Positions 12,383-24,808 of a stretch of 64,000 nt of DNA are shown piece after piece. The notes below the pieces were generated by a model, which worked only from the letters and a program-made list of their open reading frames with translations, did no database searches and had not been told where the DNA came from. The stretch comes from Bugula neritina (taxonomy: Eukaryota > Bryozoa > Gymnolaemata > Cheilostomatida > Bugulidae). The translations under genes were made by a program, and so were the position numbers. The DNA is taken from positions 996,680-1,060,679 of the forward strand of contig OZ037767.1 in the NCBI GenBank assembly GCA_964035545.1, written 5' to 3'. The stretch's first letter is position 1, and every line of letters begins with the position of its first letter.

Positions 12383-13289
12383 TATCTTATGTAAAACCGA
12401 ATTATACTTTTGCTCAACTTCTATTAAAATCAAATGTTGATCACTTTTCCTTGCATAGTATTTGCCTACAAATATATGAGAAAATCCCAAATCAAAAATT
12501 ACGAGTACCATTATGTATTACTATTATAGTTATAACTAATATTAATATTTTGCGTTTATTAATATTATCATTATTATTGTAATATTGATTAGCAAATTAG
12601 CCAGATTTACTTTTAGTTTTACTCTTAGATTACTAACATTTTTAATTTGAATAGAATATTATTAAAAACAATAATAATTCTGTTTGTGATTTTATCTACA
12701 ATTGCCATGTAGAATAATATCATTTAATATTAAATTGTTAATAATGAAAACGCAATACTAATACTCGTAGTAGTTATACTTATAGTAATATTAATAGTAG
12801 TTCACTAGTTGTATTTTTCTAATGAAGAATAGGAAACCGGAAACTTTTACATGGCATTTATTTACGAGTCGCTAGCGAGAAGATAGCGAACGCTACTATG
12901 GATCAATAAAAGAACGTCAAACAAACCAACATCGTAATTTTGCTTAGTTTCTTAAGTGTGATAAGCGAGGTCGCAGTTCTTGAAATAACTTTTCTACTCT
13001 CTAGAACATGAGCTAACTAAATTTTGATAGCCACGATTTGGTAGGTTTATTTTGTTTCTATACACCAGTGACACTGGAAAATTTCATGAAATTTTATAAT
13101 ATCAATATGAGTGACTCGCCAACATTGTCAGTGTGGTGCTAAGTGAAACTGTAAGTTACTCTTCATAATTGTTGTCGATTAAATTTTTAATTACTATCTT
13201 AATTTTTATGCCATAGGTCATTGCACTGATTTATTTCATGCCCATGGCCCATGGTGATGGGATATGCTTTGAGTTGATGATTATCATTA

Positions 13290-14330
13290 TAAAATTTAAT
13301 ATAATATTATTATTATTAATATTAATAATAATATTATTGATAATTAATATTGTATTACTATTAGTATTAGTCATAATGATTGATAATGATAATCATATTG
13401 ATAATGATAATTGATAAGGATTAGGGCTTAGGCCTAGGAGTAGAACTGTAGGAGTACTGGAGTAGGGTAACACTTAGTAACTGTAACTGTAAGCCGTAAG
13501 GGTTGCTTTAACTTTAAGTATAAATTATTGAATATAATAATTATATTTATAGTTTAAATATTTTCTAATAGTAATACTAATACTAATAGTAATAGTAATA
13601 CTAATAACTAAATATTAATAAGTCTAACTCAGTATCACTGTAACTAATGTAACTGGAAGTGTAAGTTAAAATGTATCACTATCAGTACCACTAAGTTAGA
13701 GTGACTATGACTATAACTTATGAGTTATAAGTAAAATATACTCAATCTTATAAGTATAACTATAAGTATAAATAAGTATAAGTATAAGTGTAACTATTAC
13801 ACTTACACTTACAGTAATACTATTAGAAATTAGTATTACTATAACTATAAGTATAACTATTAGTTATACTATTACTAGTACTATACTAGTATTACTAACT
13901 ATTAGTATTACTATTACTATTAGTGTGACTATGAGTATCACTATCAGTGGGAGTGTTACTGTTACTAAAACTATAATATTAACTTAAACTATAGTCTAAC
14001 TCTATTAATATTACTATAAGTATTAGTATATGTCTAATTATTACTATAAGTATTACTATTAGATTTAGTATAAGATTAATATGTAATCATAATGAGTCTA
14101 AGGTTAAGTTATAGTTACTAATAGTACTAGTAATGCTCATAGTCATTATGATTACCTATTAATCCTTATACTTGTACATCAAAGTTTAGGCTATAGCTTT
14201 AGTAACACTGATACTAATACTAATAGTTATACTATAAGTATAAGTACACACTACTTATAGCTATAGTGCACTATCATACTGACTATTACTCACTATAAGT
14301 AATCAGATTTTATAATGATTATCGCAATCA
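13290..14330. repeat. Cryptic simple sequence (TATAAGTATAACTAT, ACTAATAGTAAT variants)
   Basis: About 1 kb of irregular permutations of TAAGTATAAC, AATACTAATAG and ACTATTAGTATT, compositionally akin to the block at 5700-7085. It begins with a near-palindromic AT tract (TTATTATTAATATTAATAAT). No exon is visible. Confidence 0.7.
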
Positions 14331-15530
14331 TAGAAATAGTGATTTTTATTCTTAAATAAAATTAAATCTAAACCTTAGCATATACGCAGTTACTTTTGGT
14401 GCTAGCCTTAGTGTTAATCATCAATTCAATATTACTATCACTATGAAAATTAACCATCAGATTTTCTTTTAACTTAGGTCTGACATAGTGAAACTTCACT
14501 GTCACAATATAATATTAGTTATATTTAATACTAATACTAATTAGTAATTATCAAAGTAATACTTATGGTCATGTTTGTCATTATACATCGATATCTAATA
14601 TCTCACACTTTTTATTTAGGCTAAATCATTCAAGTTTTTGAGAAGTACAAAATTATCCATCTACTAATATCTCAGTAATTATGGTAATTGTGTCAAGATA
14701 TCAGTAAGATTTGCATTTAGATGGAAACGGTAGTTATGTTATTAATATTGCAGGTATAATATATTCAATGTCATTATTGCTACTTGCACTGCTAACTTTA
14801 ATGGTAAATATTAAAGAGGCAGTACAGCAGGAAATATGAATGTTTATGCAGTAATTTGTCACTTTGTAATTAGCATATATATTATGACAGTCATGAGATA
14901 AATATAATAATAATGCCGATGTTGGTAATAGATATAAAGTTTTGTCCATATTCATGTGTACAATCTATTGCTGGGTATGTGTGAATTTGTAAAATGTGAA
15001 TAGGTATAGTATGGTATAGCTATTGGGAGCACTTTTAATATAGCAAATATAACTGAATAGTTGGTATAACTCAAATCAACTATCAAAGTTAGTAGCAAGT
15101 CTGTAGCTATTTCAGCAATTGTTGCACTAATACCAAATATTGCAATGCCAGTGTGAGTTATTGCATACGTTCAGTAATGCCAGTTATTGCATACCAATAA
15201 TAATTGACTACAGTGACAAGTAGTTGCAGGTAAGATGGCACTCACAACCCAATCAATAATCCTAGTCTGAGCACTAACTAACTCTATTGTCACCAACACA
15301 CTGGCTTTAGACCAGCTATGCTCTATGATACAGCTGCTTTAGTACATGTAGTCAGGCTGTATACTTGTTCTAATGGCATTGTCAGTTGTGTTTTATTGTC
15401 TCTTCTGGTTTTTTATTTGCCGGCTCAAGCAATTACAGCAGTCTCTGAAGATTGGTATAGTAGACAACTATTGCTAGCTGCAATACCCAACATTCAGATA
15501 TTAACTGAATGTAGAAGGTTCCATAGTTGT

Positions 15531-15715
15531 AAGGGGTGTAGTGTAGGGGGTATACTGTAAGGGGTGTACCGTAGGGGTTGTCCTGTAACTAAGGGGTATA
15601 CTGTAGGGGGTATACTGTAAGGGGTATACTGTAGGGGGTATACTGTAAGGGGTGTACCGTAGGGGTTGTCCTGTAACTAAGGGGTATACTGTAGGCCGTA
15701 GGGGGTATCCTCAAT
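15531..15715. repeat. Minisatellite of GGGGTATACTGTA-type units
   Basis: Alternating units AAGGGGTGTACCGTAGG and GGGGTATACTGTAAG. One longer block (about 80 bp, including GGTTGTCCTGTAACTAAGG) appears twice, at 15560 and 15650. Confidence 0.85.
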
Positions 15716-16531
15716 CCTGTAGGGGCTGTAGTGTATATGTTTCTCATTCATGTTTATATCTCGCATTGCTTCCTTTTATTACATATTTTCTATTTTATTT
15801 CCTTTTGAGTCACAAGTTTCGTCCAAAAATGAAAATTTGGTCTTGTAACTGATACGTTGTGTCTATATTATGTTGTTGGTGGTCTGTGACAGCATGATGT
15901 CTTCATCTAGTTAATGTACCTCTTCTGATAGTGAGTGACACTGGCTTACCATTTATCTCTTAGTGTGACTATTGTAAAATCTCAACCTACTTTAGCCAAT
16001 ACATCACAACATGGGTGTTTGCTCCAGCAATGCTGAGGCAGAGCATCCCATTGGCCAGTCTGTCACTATGAGAACCGGATGTGTAGAAGTCAGCCTCTGG
16101 ACCTAGTCTTATCTGCTCTGCAATTCTGTAATCTCCAACTGGAGGAATAACTGATTTTAATTACCATTTCATAACATTTCATAATGCTGATGCAACTCTT
16201 CCCTGTCTCTAGTGTTTATAGCAGGAATATCAGCTACAGATGAGACAATTTTACTCCTATAAACATTCTACCTAGTGACTCTCTACAGTACACTCAGTAA
16301 TTGAAATGTATTCAGTGTATATGCTGCTTTTCACAACAGCTGCTAGCTCTTCTTTTGTCTTCTTTCTCAACTCACCTATCATAACCATGCAGCTGTAGTG
16401 AAGAATGCAGAAGACACTCTACTTGTTGTTTCAAGTGGCTGTTCTTTGTCCACCATGTTTTATGGTGCCTCACTCATTCGATGGAAGACTAGACAGAGAG
16501 GGTCTCATGCTAGATGTAGCCTGTGTTCTCC

Positions 16532-16660
16532 TGTATAGTGAGTGGATACAGGAGTATAGTGAGGGGGTACAGGAGTATAGTGAGTGGATACAGGAGTATA
16601 GTGAGTGGATACAAGAGTATAGTGAGTGGATACAGACAGTATAGTGAGGGGTGCATAAGT
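16532..16660. repeat. Minisatellite, 20-21-bp unit TATAGTGAGTGGATACAGGAG
   Basis: Five to six tandem copies with A/G variants. Short frames over it on both strands are repeat artefacts. Confidence 0.9.
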
Positions 16661-17180
16661 GTAGTGAGGAGTACATCTACCATCTCTGTGGTTAAGAAAG
16701 GTCTGAAAATGACGTAACATTTCACTCCTCCAGCTGTCAGACAAAGACAACTACTTCCTAAACACAGCTGAGAGAGAGTGAAAGTCACTACTGGTGGGCT
16801 GGGAGAGGTTGAAATTCTCTCTAAGGTTTAGGCATGATGCCAAAGAATGCATCCAAAGTGTAACACTCAAGATATTCATTCCTCAGCTTTTCCATGATCT
16901 ACTATCAGCCATGCTGGAAGAAAGCTACAAAAACCATGATGAACTTTGTAGTTACGTAAAATGATTAAAATATAGGAAGTAACCTGCAATGAAATCCTTC
17001 ACATGATAATTCATTGCAGCTTAGCTCTAGTAGATAAATGACTATTAGTGAATAAATTACTCCAAGTTGCTGTGTAGTGGTGGTGGCAGTTTGTTGAAAG
17101 GTTTTTGTTTGCCTTTTGAATTAGTGGGAATAGATTGAGTTGCTGTAATCAATATGAAAATGACTAGACTTACTTAGCTT

Positions 17181-17352
17181 GGTATGGTAATATACCATGG
17201 TAATATAGTATGGTAATATACCATGGTATGGTAATATACCATGGTAATATAACATAGTAATATACCATGGTAATATGACATGGTAATATACCATGGTATG
17301 GTAATATAACATAGTAATATGACATGGTAAGGTACCATGGTATGGTAATATA
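17181..17352. repeat. TGGTAATATACCATGG palindromic minisatellite
   Basis: Repeats of GGTATGGTAATATACCATGG. Each unit is close to a perfect palindrome (CCATGGTAATATACCATGG), so the array can form cruciforms. Confidence 0.88.
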
Positions 17353-18057
17353 AAATAGAAATGGTATTCAGGTGGAAAGAGTTAGAACTGGTAGCTAAAC
17401 ACGAGTTTATAAGAATAATTACAGAGAATATCTAACCAACTGCTAGCTCTGTATATAATTATGTCAGCTCAGGTTAACCTGGCCCTCCACTCTCTTTCCT
17501 TGAATATATAGCTCACACAATAATTAGCACATTTACATAACAATAATGAATAACCAATGAGTATTTTTAGGCCATAGTTTAATAATTAGGAGGTAATTGA
17601 TGAGCCCTCTTTGTGTATGTTAGCTAGTATGAATGTGTAGCATCAATAAATATATTTAGACACTTTCATCTGTATCATATTATTTGTTCTATGACAAACT
17701 TTGTTATCAATGGGGTCAAATAGACAATCAAAAAGTGAAGCTTTTTGTAGTTTGTGGTTTGAAGTGGTACCTTTTGTTTTGCTCTATAATCTCGTCTACT
17801 TACTTTTGGCATTAATTTTACACAATAAACTCCTTTGTGTAATTCCAGTGTCTTCATTAATCTTGGTGATCCCTAGTCAGGCATGTTCAACTCAACAGGA
17901 TGCCGCTAACTCTAGTTCTCTAACTCTATTAGTATCAGCAGATACCCATAGCAAATGTCTCAACTCATCTGGGAATTGTTCATTTAGGTAACATTCAATC
18001 TAGTCGTCTACCCACACCGCCACTATTCCCGAGTCTCCCTCTCTTCCCTCTAAAGCA

Positions 18058-20987
18058 ATGGCTGCCGATGTAGAACTGAGGCTGCCCTGTCTGGAGCACC
18101 AGGACACGCTGCTAGTGGCAGAAGATGATGTTGCCGCAGACCCAACTCCACAATCACCGTCAAATAGAGAGAACAATCCGACAGCACTAGTAGTTAGCAG
18201 TACAAACGCTAGTCCCCTGATAGACACTAGTAACCATAGTGATACGACTACCTCCAGCTTCTTACCAGCTGCTAAGTCAGGTCAAGGTCAAAATATACTG
18301 AGTTCCACAACCACAGCTGATACTAGTTTGGGGACGGAGCCTAGTGGTCCTGTGAAGTACGGAGAGCTGGTAGTACTGGGGTAAGTACGGAGAGCTGGTA
18401 GTACTGGGGTAAGTACGGAGGGCTGGTAGTACTGGGGTAAGTGTGATGTACCAACTCTGCTCAACCTTTATTTACAAGAATAATATGTTTCCATTGTGTT
18501 GCTCTGATTTGTTATGATAAAATTTATTGAAACTCCAAACAGCCCCATGTTGAGTGTTTTAAGTTTATTTTAAAAAAACACAATGGTTTGATTTAATCTC
18601 TCTTAAAGCTGTGTAATATTCGGTATACATTATAGATATTACTGTATACACTGTACATGTAGCTGTTGCTGTATACACTGTAGCTGTTACTGTATACACT
18701 GTAGCTGTTACTGTATACTCTGCAGGTGTTACTGTATACACTGTAGCTGTTACTGTGTACACTGTAGGTGTTACTGTGTATACTGTAGCTGTTACTGTAT
18801 ACACTGTAGCTGTTACTGTATACACTGTAGCTGTTACTGTATACACTGTAGCTGTTAATGTATACACTGTAGCTGTTACTGTGTACACTGTAGGTATAAC
18901 GGTTCGTTGCCAATTACTGAAACCAGCCGTAAAAGAAGTAAATTTAGTCTACAAAGAAGATTGGAAGCCAACAGTGTGAAACCATCAAACAAACAGTTTA
19001 TTGCCAACCCTAAAGAGAAAAAGGTATCCATAGTATTCATATTTCATAGCAGCAGCTTGTATACAGTATATACTATACAGTATATACTATACAGTATATA
19101 CTATCCAGTGCTGTGGCTGCCTTGTGTACCCTGGGCAGTTGTCAAGGTCGTATCCTTAGCAACCAAAATAATAGTGAGAATAATATTACCACTTACTTTG
19201 GGCACTGTAGCAGTAGAGATGGGGCTAAATCTCGTACTATTTCTATCATACTGAAGTCGCTTCAGGTACTACCTCATAGACTGGGAATTCCCTAGCTCGT
19301 TCTATTTCATCATGCTCCTGATAACATTGTGAAGAAGGGGGTGTTCTTTAGTAAAAGAGATACATTGTGTATTCTCTGTTGTTACATACATACAGAATTC
19401 ATTGTGGCTATTTCATATGTGGATATGCATGTGGTTAAGCTGATGTATAATTAGCATGAGCTCTAGCTTATCTACAGGTCAATGGTAGGGTGGCTAACTG
19501 GAAACCTCCATTCCACATCCTGTTAATAACTAAATTTGCCATCTAAATATCCATGGTAGAAAATATGTTACATTCCTAACCCTGAGCTGGTTAAAGCATG
19601 CGGAAAGATTACATGCAATCTGGATAGTGACTGACCGTGTAGCTAATACTCTTACCTCAGTGTAGAGTTAGTGTATACTGAGGTTTTATTAGTAAACAGT
19701 TGGACCTATACACTATACACAATAGTGTAGTAACTATTTTGTAGTAACTTACTAAAACCATCTGTTCCTGACTTTCACTGTAATTAACTCATCTAATAAC
19801 CAGCTACACTGAAAGTATCCAATATTATTTTTAAATTATAATATAGTAATTATCACTCTTGTAACGTGGCTGCTTTAGAGCCATTACCCACCCACCTAGT
19901 TAATTATACAAGCCACAAACGTGATGTAATTGTGTATGATTAGTTACCGCTAGCTAGTTGCTAGATGACAACCTCAACAACTAGTAGTAGCACTAGTAGT
20001 AGTACTAGTAGTAGTACTACTACTACTAGTACAACATAGTGTAAAAGTGATTTCACTTCAACCAATTGACCTTGGTGACCTCAGATGCTCTCGAAGTATC
20101 AAAACAACAACAAATGTTTAGTAGAAACTTCTTTGTTAATATAAGTCGCGATTGGCTGTCTAGCAGCCACTCCAGTCACTGTTCAGGTCACCCAAGGTCA
20201 CTAGACCTGGCTGTTTGCTAGTAGGTGAACCATGCGTGTAGAAGGGTCATACTACAGGAGCTGCTCGTCTCAGCTGCCCAGGCAGCAAGTTTAGAGATAC
20301 GTATGAGTCATGGAATAAACAAGTGAATGCCACATCTACCTGCATATGACTAGTTATTTTGCTGTAGCGTGACGTGTGTTAGTCACACATCTGGGTGTCA
20401 AGCTATTGCTTATGTTCAACAAATACATGAATACATGAAGCTATATATGAAGTAACTACTTGCAGCACTCAGGAGGTGATAATTCTAAGCACTCGGTGTC
20501 CTACACTCTCTCTAGAACTCAAGCTGTGGTGGTTGAGTATGAGAAAGATGAGCATACAGACATGTTTCAGATAGGCAGGTCTTCAGAAACTCCTATAGAC
20601 TTTGTGGTAACAGATACATTACCAGGTAGGTGGGGTTGTACTAGCCCCTACTTCACACTCACTGCAATACAGAGCTAAGGCTAAACTGAATAACTTGGTG
20701 ACACATTTTATTGTAATGATGAAAATGTCTGCATATTCTGTACTACTATTACTTACTATTGAATTACATACTACTACTACTACTGCTACTACTACTACTA
20801 CTACTAATACTACTACTAGTACTACTACTACTACTGCTACTAATACTACTACTACTACTGCTACTACTACTACTACTACTACTACTACTATTGCTACTAC
20901 TACTACTACTAGTACTACTAGTACTACTACTACTACTAGTACTACTACTACTACTATTGCTACTACTATTACTGATACTACTACTGA

Positions 20988-21026
<39 letters not shown>

Positions 21027-21182
21027 CACTACTACTACTACTACTACTACTAATACTACTACTACTACTACTAATACTACTACTAGTACTACTACCACTA
21101 ATACTACTACTAGTACTACTACTACTACTACTACTACTAGTACTACTACTACTACTACTACTACTACTGCTACTACTACTAG

Positions 21183-21217
<35 letters not shown>

Positions 21218-24200
21218 GTACTACTACTAATACTACTATTGCTACTACTACTAATACTGCTACTACTACTACTACTACTGATACTGCTACTGATACTACT
21301 ATTACTACTATTGAAGGGTCACAGAGGGTACCTGGTCAAACACAGGTAGCTCAGTCCACCATATCCAGGTTCTCCTGTAGGATCTGTGTGGAGAGAAGCC
21401 CTCCGTACACAGCTAGGATATACGCGGCTGGATTTGACCAACACAACCACATATTCCTGGGGGTAAGCACAGCTATGTACACACACTGCTACATCTCATC
21501 ATATCACCCTTACATGTCAGAGTTATCCCCTTACATGTCAGAGTTATCCCCCTTACATGTCAGAGTTATCCCCCTTACATGTCAGAGTTATCCCCCTTAC
21601 ATGTCAGAGTTATCCCCCTTACATGTCAGAGTTATCTCTCTTACATGTCAGAGTTATCTCTCTTGTATTGGCTGTGGTTATCTGCCATGTCCATTCTATC
21701 TTTGTCTGCCATCTCTTTATAATCATCTGTTGAATCATCGACTGCAACTGAGGAAATACTTAACAGACTTTATGAATATATTTGAATATTACACCATCCT
21801 GCCAACCACACTGCTCCAGTGCTCACTCTACTGCTTGTTCCATGTACACTGAATATTTACTGGTCACTCGTATCCTTGCCAACAATGCGTGAACAGACGC
21901 GGGTTGTGCAACGGCACTGAGCTTCCTGTATTGTTGAGCTGTATCAGCTGTTAGCTACAGTAGATGGAGCTGAGTGGAGATTTATTTCCTTGCTTCAATT
22001 TCCTGAACTTGAGTGCTAGGAGCTGATAAATCATGTCAGTTTGACAGTTAGGGCTATGTACTGTGTAGTATGTATTATGTACTGTGTATTATGTACTGTG
22101 TAGTATGTACTGTGTAGTATGTACTGTGTAGTATGTACTGTGTAGTATGTACTGTGTAGTATGTACTGTGTAGTATGTACTGTGTAGTATCTACTGTATA
22201 GTATGTACTGCGTAGTATGTACTGCATAGTATGTAGTGTGTAGTATGTAGTGTGTAGTATGTACTGTGTAGTGTGTACTGTGTAGTGTGTACTGTGTAGT
22301 ATGTACTGTGTAGTATGTACTGTGTAGTATGTACTGTGTAGTATGTACTGCGTAGTATGTACTGCGTAGTGTGTACTGTGTAGTATGTACTGCGTAGTGT
22401 GTACTGCGTAGTATGTACTGCGTAGTATGTACTGTGTAGTGTGTACTGTGTAGTATGTACTGTGTAGTGTGTACTGTGTACTGCATAGTATGTACTGTGT
22501 TTTTGTAATCTCTCTTTCACAAAGGGTATGCTAGAAAGTGCTAATTTAATGTCTATGCTGTCATAGGAGAAGGCGTCCAAGTGGTACAACCAGCGCAACG
22601 AAATAGATGGTCTCACCACCAACGGAGTCCTTCTAACTCACCCCAGGGGGCAATTTGCCGGGAAGGACTGCAGACCAGGTGGGTGTGGGGCAACTACCCA
22701 CAGCTATATTCCCTTCTTATGATTCGTCAGTAAGCTGGTCGTCTCAGTATTGTATGATGTAACTTTAGTATGGAGAGAATATCTCAGTATTGTATGATGT
22801 AACTTTAGTATGGAGAGAATATCTCAGTATTGTATGATGTAACTTTAGGTGTGTGGAGAGAATATCTCAGTATTGTATGATGTAACTTTAGGTGTGTGGA
22901 GAGAATATCTCAGTATTGTATGATGTAACTTTAGGTGTGTGGAGAGAATATCTCAGTATTGTATGATGTAACTTTAGTATGGAGAGAATATCTCAGTATT
23001 GTATGATGTAACTTCAGGTGTGTGGAGAGAATATCTCAGTATTGTATGATGTAACTTTAGGTGTATGGAGAGAATATCTCAGTATTGTATGATGTAACTT
23101 TAGGTGTATGGAGAGAAGTATCTGTAAGGGGCGGCATATACAGTCTACGAGAAACTAGGTCTGTACCTTCAAAAAGTCAGAAAGTTGACTCTGAGTCTAA
23201 TATTTTGATGGACGGGACGCTGATTGACTTGTGTGGTGCAACCCTCATCTGGAGATCTCAAAAAGGTGGGTAAAACTAATGCTACAAATATATACTTTGC
23301 ATACTTGTTAGTGTAAACAGTTACACCTTCTTATATGACTAGAGTATATATTACACCTTCTTATATGACTAGAGTATATATTACACCACTTATATGACTA
23401 GAGTATATATTACTTCTTCTTATATGACTAGAGTATATATTACTTCTTCTTATATGACTAGAGTATATATTACACCTTCTTATATGACTAGAGTATATAT
23501 TACACCACTTATATGACTAGAGTATATATTACACCACTTATAGGACTAGAGTATATATTACACCACTTATATGACTAGAGTATATATTACACCACTTATA
23601 TGACTAGAGTATATATTACACCACTTATATGACTAGAGTATATATTACACCACTTATATGACTAGAGTATATATTACACCACTTATATGACTAGAGTATA
23701 TATTACACCACTTATATGACTAGAGTATATATTACACCACTTATAGGACTGGAACAGGCCCCTCAGATCCACCAGTTGGAGGAGTACATAGAGCAGATCA
23801 ATGCTGCCCGTCCTCAGTGTCCAGTCGGACTCACCACTCTCATGCTGCCGAAACGTAGCGGCAAGATTGACAGGAGCCGGCAGCCGTACGTCTACCTAGC
23901 CTGTGGGCACGTGCACGGCTCACACAGTTGGAAGGGGGACCAGAATTCCACCACCCGCACCTGTCCCATGTGCATGAAGGTGTGTCCCTGGTCGTATCTT
24001 AGACCTCCAGTATTCCTTTGCTCAGTGTAGAGTATTGGAGTTGTGATTCGTCACCTCGTGTTCTGCGTATCATCTTTTATGGTTATCTCAATTTTTTATT
24101 CATGGTTGAATCTTTGAATTTAAACTGCAAATGTTAACCTCTTATTAAAGAATTGATGGCATACTGTGACAATGTCTACCTTTGTATAATGTTGCTGGTT

Positions 24201-24808
24201 GTTGTTATGGCAACGTGAGTTATACTTAAACTGTGCATTATTTGGTACGCTGTAGGAGGGGCCCTTTGTGCAGGTGCAAGTTGGTAGAGAGACTAGTATA
24301 TACACAGACAAACATCCCCTCACCCATATCTTTACACCCTGTGCACATCTTACCTCTGAGAAGACTGCTAGGTACGTATTAGTATATGTGTGTATCTCAT
24401 GTAAGTATTAGTATATGCGTGTATCTTGTGTAAGTGTAGTATTGTATGGTGACACATTTGAAAGGATATATATGACATTGTATGGCCACATTAGGCTATA
24501 TTATCAAATGTAGATAGGCACGCAAGTTTTTCCTTGTTTTTATTATTTAAATTTGAAGCCACCAACCTTCCTGTCATGACTTGCATATTATATGCTGTGA
24601 ATGTGTGTCAGGAGAAGGCAACTCTCAATCTGTTGATTGTTCACTGTGTCCTATTTATAGATACTGGTCATCAGTGGTGATTCCTTACGGTTGCCAGGGG
24701 TTCCGGGCCATGTGCCCGTACTGTGCCACCTCCTTGTCTCCCATGGACTCAGCCACTAAGGCTAATGGCTACATTAAACTTATATTCCAAGACAATACTG
24801 AGTTTTAG
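18058..24808 (+). CDS. PELI: Pellino E3 ubiquitin ligase
   Basis: RING-type E3 that ubiquitinates IRAK-family kinases in Toll/IL-1 signalling. Exons: 18058-18380, 18894-19023, 20466-20625, 21317-21462, 22567-22678, 23104-23265, 23747-23979, 24256-24371, 24661-24808; 509 residues with all phases consistent. Residues 1-100 are a family-foreign Ser/Thr-rich extension. From KYGELVVLGYNGSLP to about 370 comes the Pellino FHA-like region, with SYTLSRTQAVVVEY, FQIGRSSETPIDFVVTDT, STISRFSCRI, YTARIYAAGFD and LTTNGVL. The C-terminal atypical RING keeps its metal ligands: C397-G-H399-V-H401, C417PMC420, C451-A-H453 and C479PYC482. It ends IKLIFQ plus four to six residues, as in other Pellinos. Vertebrate PELI proteins are about 420 residues; the excess is the N-terminal extension. 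Introns 1 and 3-6 carry large tandem arrays. Confidence 0.96.
18357..18440 (+). repeat. Triplicated Pellino exon-1 donor junction
   Basis: The last coding bases of exon 1 plus its donor (GAGCTGGTAGTACTGGGGTA) occur three times in tandem at about 30-bp spacing, each copy ending in an intact GGGGTAAGT. The first donor (18381) is used in the gene model because the frame stops just after it. Confidence 0.9.
18640..18900 (+). repeat. Minisatellite ending at the Pellino exon-2 acceptor
   Basis: About fourteen units of ATACACTGTAGCTGTTACTG. The final unit merges into the real acceptor CACTGTAG|GTATAACGG, so the unit is a degenerate copy of the junction and carries many extra TGTAG acceptor-like sites. 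The translations rich in Tyr/Thr/Val are artefacts. Confidence 0.9.
20765..21314 (+). repeat. (ACT)n microsatellite, about 550 bp, abutting the Pellino exon-4 acceptor
   Basis: Trinucleotide ACT/TAC tract with GCT, AGT, GAT and AAT interruptions. It fills the 3' half of intron 3 and runs to within a few bases of the acceptor (ACTATTGAAG|GG). The long poly-Thr (385 codons, plus), poly-Leu and poly-Val (minus) frames come from it. The poly-Thr frame is continuous with exon 4. Confidence 0.96.
21508..21668 (+). repeat. Minisatellite, 21-bp unit CCTTACATGTCAGAGTTATCC
   Basis: Seven to eight copies in Pellino intron 4, about 45 bases downstream of the exon-4 donor. The last two copies have TCTC in place of CCCC. 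Confidence 0.92.
22050..22502 (+). repeat. TGTGTAGTATGTAC minisatellite
   Basis: About 32 copies of a 14-bp unit GTATGTACTGTGTA with G/A and T/C variants, in Pellino intron 4. Long Tyr/His/Thr-rich minus-strand frames over it are artefacts. Confidence 0.93.
22746..23103 (+). repeat. Minisatellite made of the Pellino exon-6 acceptor junction
   Basis: About nine tandem units of 38-43 bp. The unit contains TGTATGATGTAACTTTAG and GTGTGTGGAGAGAATATCTC. The second half copies the first about 20 bases of exon 6 (GTGTATGGAGAGAAGTATCT, coding GVWREVS). Several copies keep the AG acceptor; others lack it (TTTAGTATGGAG). Confidence 0.93.
23320..23746 (+). repeat. Minisatellite ending at the Pellino exon-7 acceptor
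   Basis: About fourteen copies of a 29-31-bp unit containing TATATGACTAGAGTATATAT and TACACCACT. The last unit grades into the acceptor CACTTATAG|GACTGGAACAG. One internal copy (near 23540) also has TTATAGGACTAGAG, matching the real junction for 10 bases. Confidence 0.92.

Larger units (their letters stand above)
12383..18057. other. Intergenic 5.7 kb, AT-rich, several tandem repeats
   Basis: No supported exon. It includes AT-rich degenerate simple sequence (12540-12800, 13290-14330) and minisatellites near 15531-15715, 16532-16660 and 17181-17350. Unique-looking sequence at 14400-15520 and 15720-16500 shows no recognisable protein. The frames over 15318-15852 and 16405-16788 run through repeats or unrecognisable sequence. 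Confidence 0.55.

Noticed and set aside
20619-21349. Very long poly-Thr, poly-Val and poly-Leu frames
   Set aside because: They are translations of the (ACT)n microsatellite in Pellino intron 3, present in several frames and both strands.
22031-22622. Two long minus-strand Tyr/His/Thr frames
   Set aside because: Translation of the TGTGTAGTATGTAC array. The plus-strand Pellino exon 5 lies at the right edge.
23320-23746. CRISPR-like regular array
   Set aside because: Units are contiguous with no unique spacers, and the host is eukaryotic with the array inside an intron.
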